The notes beneath the pieces are model-generated. The model was not told where the DNA came from, ran no database searches, and was given only the letters and a program-made list of their open reading frames with translations. From positions 1-6,510 of the forward strand of contig CAKUEV010000110.1 of assembly GCA_934646845.1 (NCBI GenBank): 6,510 nucleotides of DNA. Reading direction: 5' to 3'. A program made the translations under genes and the position numbers. Source of the stretch: an uncultured Slackia sp. (GTDB lineage: Bacteria; Actinomycetota; Coriobacteriia; Coriobacteriales; Eggerthellaceae). The stretch's first letter is position 1; every line of letters begins with the position of its first letter. Shown here in pieces: positions 1 to 5,392 of this stretch.

Positions 1-63
1 CAATTACGTCTGTTGCCTTAACGCGGATTTTATATCACCCGTGGTCTAATGGAACGCGAAATG

Positions 64-73
64 AAGGAAGTGA
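64..73 (+). promoter_or_regulatory. Shine-Dalgarno deciding a TTG start
   Basis: The decamer AAGGAAGTGA matches the full anti-Shine-Dalgarno complement AAGGAGGTGA at nine of ten positions. Its purine core ends at 70, which leaves 8 nt before the TTG at 79. In-frame ATG codons at 49 and 61 lie upstream of this site, and the one at 73 lies on it, so none of them is spaced correctly to use it. This is the main argument for the TTG start of the CXXC gene. Confidence 0.6.
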
Positions 74-78
74 TGAGG

Positions 79-225
79 TTGTCCAAATATGCAAAAGCAA
101 TATCTCAAATCGTGCTGCTGATTGCAGGGGTTGCGCTGCTGTACTTCGGTGCGATGCGCGGCGAAGCAGACCTGGTGCTGGGCAAAGCGATACGACTGTG
201 TTTGGAGTGTATCGGAATTGGATAA
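79..225 (+). CDS. Small CXXC-motif membrane protein (CD1871A-family type)
   Basis: A 48-residue protein with a short basic N-terminus (SKYAK), one hydrophobic segment at about residues 7-25, a charged stretch (MRGEAD), and a hydrophobic tail ending LCLECIGIG. The C-x-x-C pair is at residues 41 and 44, close to the C-terminus. Size, single helix and tail fit the small proteins annotated as CD1871A-family CXXC motif-containing, whose biochemical role is to my knowledge not established. The last 8 nt overlap the TTG start of the Fe-S protein gene, so the two are probably translationally coupled. The TTG at 79 is chosen for its near-perfect Shine-Dalgarno; in-frame ATG codons at 73, 61 and 49 would add 2, 6 or 10 residues. 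With the basic end inside, the CXXC pair would lie at or beyond the outer membrane face (inference). A role as thiol or electron relay to the TlpA-like lipoprotein is a hypothesis from context. Confidence 0.8.
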   Translation: MSKYAKAISQIVLLIAGVALLYFGAMRGEADLVLGKAIRLCLECIGIG

Positions 226-1141
226 GAAGAAACCACGCGCGTCGTTATTCTTGAGCCGTTTTCGCGGCTGGATTCAAGCGGGAGCAACGCTGCTCACCAA
301 CATACACCTGCCGAACTTCGTCAAAGGCGGAATCTACCAGGGCGAAGGCAAAGCCGTCTGCGTTCCCGGCTTGAACTGCTACTCCTGTCCTGCCGCCACG
401 GGAGCATGCCCAATTGGCGCGTTTCAATCGGTGGTGGGGTCATCGAAGTTCAGCTTCTCTTACTATGTAACGGGATTTTTGATTCTGCTGGGCGTGCTGT
501 TGGGGCGTTTCATCTGTGGTTTTCTGTGCCCCTTTGGCTGGCTGCAAGATTTGCTGCACAAGATTCCCGGCAAAAAGCTGTCCACGAAAAAGCTCAAGCC
601 GCTCACGTACCTGAAATACATTGTGCTGCTGATTACCGTGATTTTGCTGCCCGCGCTGGTGGTAAACGATGTAGGCATGGGCGACCCCTTCTTTTGCAAA
701 TATATTTGCCCGCAAGGCGTACTCGAGGGGGCAATTCCTCTGGCAGCTGTTGACCAAGGCATACGTTCTGCGCTTGGGGCGCTGTTCAGCTGGAAGCTTG
801 CGGTTTTGATTGCGATTGTTGTGCTGGCCGTGCTGTTTTACCGCCCGTTTTGCAAATGGATTTGCCCCCTGGGCGCGTTCTACGGGCTTATGAACAAGGT
901 TTCGCTATTGGGAATAAAGGTTGACCAGCACAAATGCGTTTCATGCGGAACATGCGCTGCGGCATGCAAAATGGATGTGGCCATTACGGAGTCGCCGAAC
1001 AGCACCGAGTGCATCCGCTGCGGCAAATGCATAAGCGCCTGCCCTACCTGCGCCGTGAGTTTCCGCTATGGGTTGGATCTTCCCGAGAAAAACCCTTGCG
1101 CTACCGCAATGAAAGATAAAGAAGAAGCAAAGTTCGAATAA
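218..1141 (+). CDS. Membrane 4Fe-4S ferredoxin-type protein (NapH/YccM-like)
   Basis: A 307-aa polytopic protein predicted to carry electrons through the cytoplasmic membrane. From the N-terminus it has a weak hydrophobic segment (about 13-30), a cysteine-rich loop (C48, C54, C57, C64), a membrane helix (about 80-103) running into C100-x3-C104-P, a basic loop, a helix (131-149), C160-x3-C164-P, a helix (190-209) running into C212-x3-C216-P, and a ferredoxin domain. That domain has two C-x2-C-x2-C-x3-C motifs (C240, C243, C246, C250 and C265, C268, C271, C275), sufficient for two [4Fe-4S] clusters. The C-x3-C-P motifs are typical of NapH/NosR-type membrane Fe-S proteins. The TTG at 218 has GGAG at 204-207, ten bases upstream, and overlaps the CXXC gene stop. 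An in-frame ATG at 122 would add 32 residues that merely read the CXXC gene in another frame. The TlpA gene follows 18 bp later. The electron donor (quinol or ferredoxin) cannot be told from the sequence. Confidence 0.88.
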   Translation: MDKKKPRASLFLSRFRGWIQAGATLLTNIHLPNFVKGGIYQGEGKAVCVPGLNCYSCPAATGACPIGAFQSVVGSSKFSFSYYVTGFLILLGVLLGRFICGFLCPFGWLQDLLHKIPGKKLSTKKLKPLTYLKYIVLLITVILLPALVVNDVGMGDPFFCKYICPQGVLEGAIPLAAVDQGIRSALGALFSWKLAVLIAIVVLAVLFYRPFCKWICPLGAFYGLMNKVSLLGIKVDQHKCVSCGTCAAACKMDVAITESPNSTECIRCGKCISACPTCAVSFRYGLDLPEKNPCATAMKDKEEAKFE

Positions 1142-1159
1142 GACGAAAGGAAACGAACC

Positions 1160-2143
1160 ATGAAACTATCGAAGATTGTAGCAATGGTCGTTGCGGCGGC
1201 CCTGGCAATTTGCCTTGCGTCCTGCTCGGCAGACAAAGGCACCGAAGGCAGCGCATCGGGCAGCAATTCCGACATTGCGGAGCTCATGGCGACGGAACCC
1301 AGCAGCGCCAGTGAAGCAGCAACGTTGTTTGCCCAGCTCATGCAAAAGGAAAACGATATTTTGACCAGTAATTCCAGCCTGTGGGAAAAAGTGTTTCAGT
1401 CGGCAAACAAAAACAGCCCGATGATTGAAGATGGCTCGAATTACGGCGATTTCCTGCTTGCCACCATCGAAGGCGCCAAGGACGAATTCACGGCCGACGA
1501 GCTGAAAACGCTCGAAGAGGGCGCGCAGCAAATCAAGGAGATTGAAAACAAGCTCACAGTTCTTGAGCAGAAATACCCCGGTTGCGGCAGCAAGCCAAGC
1601 GAAGGCGAAAGCGTTGACGCGTCAAGCGCTGGCATGACGGGCGACGCAGGCGGCTCCAGCGGCACCACCTCCGCCGGCCTGATGAAATTCCCTAGCTTCC
1701 AGGGCAAAGACCTTGATGGAAACGACGTGGGCAGCAGCGATCTTTTCGCCAACAATACCGTGACCGTCGTGAATTTCTGGTTCACCACCTGCAAGCCGTG
1801 CGTCGGTGAGCTGAGCGACTTGGAAGCGCTGAACAAGATGCTTGCCGAGAAGGGCGGCTCCGTGGTGGGCATCAACTCCTTCACCCTGGACGGCGACAAA
1901 ACCGCAATTTCCGATGCAAAAGATATCCTGGCCAAGAAGGGCGCTACGTACCAAAACGTTTGGTTCGCATCGAACAGCGAAGCCGGCAAGCTCACATCGG
2001 GACTGTATTCATACCCCACCACCTACGTTGTTGACAAAAACGGCGAAATTGTGGGCCAGGTCGTAGGATCAATCGCCTCTGACGAACAGGCGAAAGCACT
2101 CAACGCGCTCATCGACAAAGCAATTGCAAACAGCGCGGAATAG
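1160..2143 (+). CDS. TlpA-like thioredoxin-fold lipoprotein
   Basis: A 327-aa predicted lipoprotein. Residues 1-21 form a signal peptide with a lipobox (LASC), so C22 would be lipidated and the protein anchored outside the membrane. Residues 38-138 form a charged, probably helical domain that I do not recognise. Residues 145-173 are a Ser/Gly-rich linker. Residues 176-325 form a TlpA/AhpC-type thioredoxin domain with active site C211-K-P-C214 in an NFWFTTCKPC context and the expected cis-proline at P286 (SYPTT). Family members carry out thiol-disulfide exchange on exported proteins, as reductases or peroxiredoxin-like enzymes. One further cysteine, C142, lies at the end of the N-terminal domain. 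The start has AAAGGA at 1146-1151, 8 nt upstream. It is the third gene of the operon and is followed by a strong terminator. The upstream membrane Fe-S protein and CXXC peptide are plausible sources of reducing power (inference). The natural substrate is unknown. Confidence 0.88.
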   Translation: MKLSKIVAMVVAAALAICLASCSADKGTEGSASGSNSDIAELMATEPSSASEAATLFAQLMQKENDILTSNSSLWEKVFQSANKNSPMIEDGSNYGDFLLATIEGAKDEFTADELKTLEEGAQQIKEIENKLTVLEQKYPGCGSKPSEGESVDASSAGMTGDAGGSSGTTSAGLMKFPSFQGKDLDGNDVGSSDLFANNTVTVVNFWFTTCKPCVGELSDLEALNKMLAEKGGSVVGINSFTLDGDKTAISDAKDILAKKGATYQNVWFASNSEAGKLTSGLYSYPTTYVVDKNGEIVGQVVGSIASDEQAKALNALIDKAIANSAE

Positions 2144-2146
2144 TCG

Positions 2147-2188
2147 AAGGGGCTGTATCGAAATCGCTTTTGATACAGCCCCTTTCTT
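2147..2188 (+). terminator. Rho-independent terminator after the redox operon
   Basis: The hairpin has a 13-bp perfect outer stem (2147-2159 with 2172-2184) that extends by a G-T and three A-T pairs to a TCGC loop at 2164-2167. A T-rich tail (TTTCTT) follows. It begins 3 nt after the TlpA stop codon and ends the three-gene unit. Confidence 0.92.
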
Positions 2189-2225
2189 GTTGTCGTGAGA
2201 AAACTTGGGGCGAATTCGTCCGAAA

Positions 2226-2249
2226 ACCCTGCACTATGTAGGGTATAGT
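2226..2249 (+). promoter_or_regulatory. Palindromic operator and -10 element upstream of the permease
   Basis: Positions 2226-2244 read ACCCTGCA-CTA-TGTAGGGT, an inverted repeat with 8-bp arms and one mismatch around a 3-nt centre. It abuts and overlaps by one base the hexamer TATAGT (2244-2249), a good -10 candidate about 75 nt before the permease start. No recognisable -35 lies 16-19 bp upstream, so the promoter may depend on an activator. A dyad directly preceding the -10 is the geometry of MerR-family promoters, but a repressor site is equally possible. No regulator gene lies in the window. Confidence 0.5.
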
Positions 2250-2322
2250 GAATGAGTTATGTTGAAACGCTGTGCAGGGGTGTTCGGTGCTTCAACGAGT
2301 CGCTAAAGAAAGCAGGAATACT

Positions 2323-3792
2323 ATGGCAAAGTCCAACGGGGGCTCGTCATCTCAGGTGAACGATCCCAATGGCCTGTCGCTGCCGCATCTTATTGCGGCC
2401 GTGATTACCGCCGTTATCGGCGGCGGCGTCTTCACCATGGCCGGCGATATGGCCGCGGCAGGCGCGAATACGGGAGCCGTGCTCATCGGCTGGGTCGTGT
2501 GCGGCATCGGCGTTTTCTCGCTCATGATGTGCTTCTACGCACTGAGCAAATATAAATCGGAATTGGTAGGTGGCATCTATTCGTATGCTCGCGCCGGTTG
2601 GGGTGAGTTCATGGGCTTCATTTCGGCCTATGGCTACTGGATTTCGGCGCTGCTCGCCACGGTTTCCTACACCACGCTTCTGTTCGCGTCCATCTCGTAT
2701 TTCGTGCCCCTGTTCGGCGAGGGCAATAATCTTCCCTCGGTCATCGGTGCATCCATTGTGGTGTGGATCTGCTGGCTTTTGGTGAGCCGTGGCGTGAAAG
2801 AGGCTGCAAGCGTCAACATCATCACGACCATCGCTAAGCTGGTTCCGCTGTTCGTCGCGATTGTCGCCATTCTGTTCAGCATGCACTTCGACCCGGAAAT
2901 CTTCATGGACAACTTCTGGGGCGAGCCCGATGGGCCGAGCTTGTGGGATCAGGTTGTTGGCACCGTGGGCGTGAGCATCTGGATCTTCTTGGGCATCGAG
3001 GGCGCTGTCGCCATTTCCGGTCGTGCGAAATATAGCAAGGACGTAGGCCGCGCAACCGTCACCGCATTCATCGGCATTCTGTGCATCTACCTGCTGGTTT
3101 CTATTCTGTCCATGGGCGTTATGCCTCGTGCTGAGCTTGCAGAGCTCCCCAACCCGTCGATGGCGGGCGTGCTCGAGACCGTCGTTGGCCCGTGGGGCGC
3201 GGCGCTTGTGAATTTGGGCGTTGCTTTGTCGCTCCTGGGCGCCATGCTGGGCTACACCATCATCTCTTCTGAATGCCCGCACGAGGCCGCGAAGCAGGGC
3301 GTGTTCCCGAAGGTCTTCGCGAAGGAAAACCGCAAGGGCGCTCCTATCGTCACCCTTACGGTGACCTGCCTTATCGTTCAGGCGTTCCTCATCGTCATTT
3401 TGTTTTCTGAGCAAACGTACCAGTTCTTCTACGGCGTGTCGGTTTCGATGATTTTGATTCCGTACTTCTTCAGCTCGATGTTCTTGCTCGTGTGCGCGTT
3501 TAAGAAGGATGGGTTCGAGGGCGTTACGGGCGGCAAGCTGGCGTTCTATCGCGGCATCGGCATCGTTGGCTTCTTCTACTCGATTTTCTTGATTTACGCG
3601 GGTGGCCTTACGGGCCTCATGATCACGACCATTCTGTTCGCGCCGGGCATCGTTTTGTACTGGTATGGCCAGAAAGAGCGCAACGAGGCATTCCTGCCGA
3701 AGACGCTCGACAAGGTGGTTGCCGCCGCGATTGTCGCGTTCTTCGTGATTAGCATCGTGTGCATTGCGACGGGTGCGATTTCGGTTATCTAA
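2323..3792 (+). CDS. APA-family amino acid antiporter, likely ArcD-type (arginine/ornithine)
   Basis: A 489-aa integral membrane transporter of the APC superfamily, basic amino acid/polyamine antiporter (APA) branch. About 12-13 hydrophobic segments are visible, at roughly 20-40, 47-74, 98-128, 137-156, 161-186, 208-232, 244-266, 282-315, 340-361, 366-395, 407-428, 430-448 and 463-487. The first holds IGGGVF (32-37), the broken-helix motif that binds the substrate backbone in this superfamily. The GIEGAVAISGRAK segment (224-236) followed by KDVGRAT is characteristic of ArcD- and LysI-like members. ArcD exchanges arginine for ornithine in the arginine deiminase pathway, common in Coriobacteriia, but no arc enzyme gene is present here, so other basic or aromatic amino acid/amine exchange is possible. 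The ATG at 2323 has AGGA at 2314-2317, 5 nt upstream. An in-frame ATG at 2272 lacks a ribosome site and would prepend 17 atypical residues. The gene is flanked by terminators and appears monocistronic. Confidence 0.9.
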   Translation: MAKSNGGSSSQVNDPNGLSLPHLIAAVITAVIGGGVFTMAGDMAAAGANTGAVLIGWVVCGIGVFSLMMCFYALSKYKSELVGGIYSYARAGWGEFMGFISAYGYWISALLATVSYTTLLFASISYFVPLFGEGNNLPSVIGASIVVWICWLLVSRGVKEAASVNIITTIAKLVPLFVAIVAILFSMHFDPEIFMDNFWGEPDGPSLWDQVVGTVGVSIWIFLGIEGAVAISGRAKYSKDVGRATVTAFIGILCIYLLVSILSMGVMPRAELAELPNPSMAGVLETVVGPWGAALVNLGVALSLLGAMLGYTIISSECPHEAAKQGVFPKVFAKENRKGAPIVTLTVTCLIVQAFLIVILFSEQTYQFFYGVSVSMILIPYFFSSMFLLVCAFKKDGFEGVTGGKLAFYRGIGIVGFFYSIFLIYAGGLTGLMITTILFAPGIVLYWYGQKERNEAFLPKTLDKVVAAAIVAFFVISIVCIATGAISVI

Positions 3793-3833
3793 CTCTGCCG
3801 AGAACGCTTTCGTTGCGAAAAGGTGATGTGTCG

Positions 3834-3862
3834 GGGCCAGGGAATTGTTCCCTGGCCCTTTT
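3834..3862 (+). terminator. Rho-independent terminator after the permease
   Basis: A perfect 11-bp GC-rich stem (3834-3844 with 3848-3858) closes a TTG loop and is followed by TTTT at 3859-3862. It lies 41 nt past the permease stop codon. Confidence 0.93.
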
Positions 3863-3960
3863 GCGTTGGGGGAGGATGCGGCGCGATAACCTGGGCTTGT
3901 TTTCTGTTCGTGAAAATAAGCGCGCGCGTGGGTGATTGAATGCCGTGCCTGTCGTCTCCG

Positions 3961-3972
3961 TGGTATGATAAT
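3961..3972 (+). promoter_or_regulatory. Extended -10 promoter candidate for the FtsB-like gene
   Basis: TGG-TATGAT at 3961-3969 matches the extended -10 pattern TG-N-TATAAT with one mismatch, and an overlapping GATAAT follows at 3967-3972. No good -35 is found at 16-18 bp upstream; the nearest TTGAAT (3936-3941) is 22 bp away, too far for a normal spacer. Extended -10 promoters can work without a -35. Transcription would begin near 3976-3982, giving a leader of about 55-60 nt. Confidence 0.5.
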
Positions 3973-4037
3973 CAGACACTAGCTCACAGCATTACATCCA
4001 CTTTAAACACACCACGATGCAAGGGGCCTCATCTTTT

Positions 4038-5309
4038 ATGTCGCGCAACAGCAGCAATATCATTTCATTCGACGGCTCGAGCCGCGCATCTTCGCGTGCG
4101 TCGCGAGATGTTGTTGAGTCGCGCGCTGCTCGATATGACGAAAGCGCATCTATGCGCGGTCGCGACGTCTATGCCTCATCGGGCCGCGTAAGCTCCCATG
4201 CTGTTGGCGAAACATCTTCCGCTCGCGGGCTCGACTATTCCCAATCGCTCGATTCGCTTTCAAGCGACCGTTTCGCCCGTGGCGAACGCGCTCGATTCTC
4301 GAAAGTCACGCGCTCTGGGCGCATTCAGCCTATCGTCGAGCCGGCTCCCTACGACGACCGCGAGGCGTCATTCGCGGCGAATTCGCGCGTGAGTTCGCGT
4401 CCGGCTCGTTCGTCGCGTTCGGCTTCGGGCCGAGCGACAACGAGGTCGTCCGGCTTCGATTTGGATGCATTCTCGGCATTCGACGATCTTGATGAGCAGC
4501 TCTTCGGCGATGCTTCGGCTCGCTCGAATTCACGCCGTTCTTCTCGTTCCGGGGAGTCGCGCGCTTCGCGTGGCGCATCCGCGCAGCCTCGTGCCGCGGT
4601 CGAGGTATTCGATCCCGACGATATCGAAAATGAAGAGGACGAGACGTCGTATAGCTCGCGCCTTTCGAAAAAGGAGCGTCGTCAGAAGTCGAAGGCCAAG
4701 GCCAAAGCCGAGAAACTTTTCAATCGTCAATTTGGAGGCGATGCTGGTGCTCCTGCACAAGCGGGCAGTCGGGCGGCGGTCTACAAGGGCGAGATGGGTC
4801 GGAATCATAAGCGAGCTTTCAACGACCTTGGCGGCTCGAACGAGGGACGCGGTGCCCGTGGCTGTCGAGGTGCGGCTGCCGCAAGTCGCGCGTCGCAGGC
4901 AAAAGCCCATTTGAGTGCTCCGATTTGGGTTTACGCGCTCGGCCTTTTGATATGTATCGCCGCGGCCCTTTGGTTCTTGTATCCTATGGCGCAGCAGTAT
5001 TACGTGGGCTTGCGCACGCAAGATAAGCTTGAGGCGGAATATGCCCTGCTCAGCGAGCGCAACGCGGCTATCCAAAGCGACATCGATCGGCTTTCGACCG
5101 ACGAGGGCATCGAGGATGTCGCTCGCGAGCAGCTTGGTTGGGTGTCGAAGGGGGAGACGGCTGGCGTCGTGGTTGGCCTTTCTGAAGATGAATCGTCATC
5201 GACGCCCGATACGGTGCATGCTCAAATCGATTCTGCGAGCGTGAAAACGCCCGACACATGGTATTCGGGCGTGCTCGACCCTATTTTTGGATATAGCGAC
5301 GCTCAATAA
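4038..5309 (+). CDS. FtsB/DivIC-family septum formation initiator with long Ser/Arg-rich N-terminus
   Basis: A 423-aa predicted bitopic cell-division protein. The family signature is C-terminal: a membrane helix (about 295-316), a heptad-like coiled coil (about 324-354, around LEAEYALLSERNAAIQSDI) and the segment DVAREQLGWVSKGE (361-374) typical of FtsB/DivIC. FtsB binds FtsL and FtsQ in the divisome and helps activate septal peptidoglycan synthesis. About 290 residues precede the helix and should be cytoplasmic. They are dominated by Ser, Arg and Ala, with an acidic patch (191-202) and a Lys-rich patch (211-226). Canonical FtsB is only about 100 aa; actinobacterial versions are longer, but this extension is extreme. 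The ATG at 4038 has AAGGGG at 4021-4026, 11 nt upstream; an in-frame ATG at 4017 has no ribosome site and would add 7 residues. The Ppx/GppA gene follows, an association also seen in mycobacteria, supporting the assignment. Confidence 0.85.
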   Translation: MSRNSSNIISFDGSSRASSRASRDVVESRAARYDESASMRGRDVYASSGRVSSHAVGETSSARGLDYSQSLDSLSSDRFARGERARFSKVTRSGRIQPIVEPAPYDDREASFAANSRVSSRPARSSRSASGRATTRSSGFDLDAFSAFDDLDEQLFGDASARSNSRRSSRSGESRASRGASAQPRAAVEVFDPDDIENEEDETSYSSRLSKKERRQKSKAKAKAEKLFNRQFGGDAGAPAQAGSRAAVYKGEMGRNHKRAFNDLGGSNEGRGARGCRGAAAASRASQAKAHLSAPIWVYALGLLICIAAALWFLYPMAQQYYVGLRTQDKLEAEYALLSERNAAIQSDIDRLSTDEGIEDVAREQLGWVSKGETAGVVVGLSEDESSSTPDTVHAQIDSASVKTPDTWYSGVLDPIFGYSDAQ

Positions 5310-5319
5310 AGCATGATTC

Positions 5320-5349
5320 GAGCCGGGGAATTTCCCCGGCTCTTTCTTT
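5320..5349 (+). terminator. Rho-independent terminator after the FtsB-like gene
   Basis: A 9-bp GC-rich stem (GAGCCGGGG 5320-5328 with CCCCGGCTC 5334-5342), an AATTT loop that can partly pair, and a TTTCTTT tail. It starts 10 nt after the stop codon and 43 nt before the phosphatase start, so it should reduce read-through into the next gene. Confidence 0.88.
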
Positions 5350-5392
5350 ACAATGAAGGCAAGACGGAAGGGCGAGCGGAAAGGTGCGTCGC

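Noticed and set aside
23..41. TTATAT/TATATC near 30-36 as the promoter of the redox operon
   Set aside because: No -35 hexamer lies at a usable distance (the TTGCCT at 13-18 is only 11 bp away), so no promoter is called. The operon may be transcribed from upstream of the window.
122..217. Upstream ATG at 122 as the start of the Fe-S protein
   Set aside because: It has no ribosome site, the extra 32 residues are Cys/Trp-rich and atypical, and they read the CXXC gene in another frame. TTG 218 has GGAG with good spacing.
2347..3414. 355-aa open frame on the minus strand inside the permease gene
   Set aside because: Its composition (His, Asp, Arg, Asn-rich, no hydrophobic core) is that of an antisense shadow of a hydrophobic membrane protein, and it lies wholly within a well-supported gene.
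4465..4914. 149-aa + strand open frame and overlapping minus-strand frames in the Ser/Arg-rich region
   Set aside because: Ser and Arg codons (TCG, CGC, CGT) produce few stops in any frame. The products are Arg-rich with no recognisable fold, and the FtsB frame explains the region.
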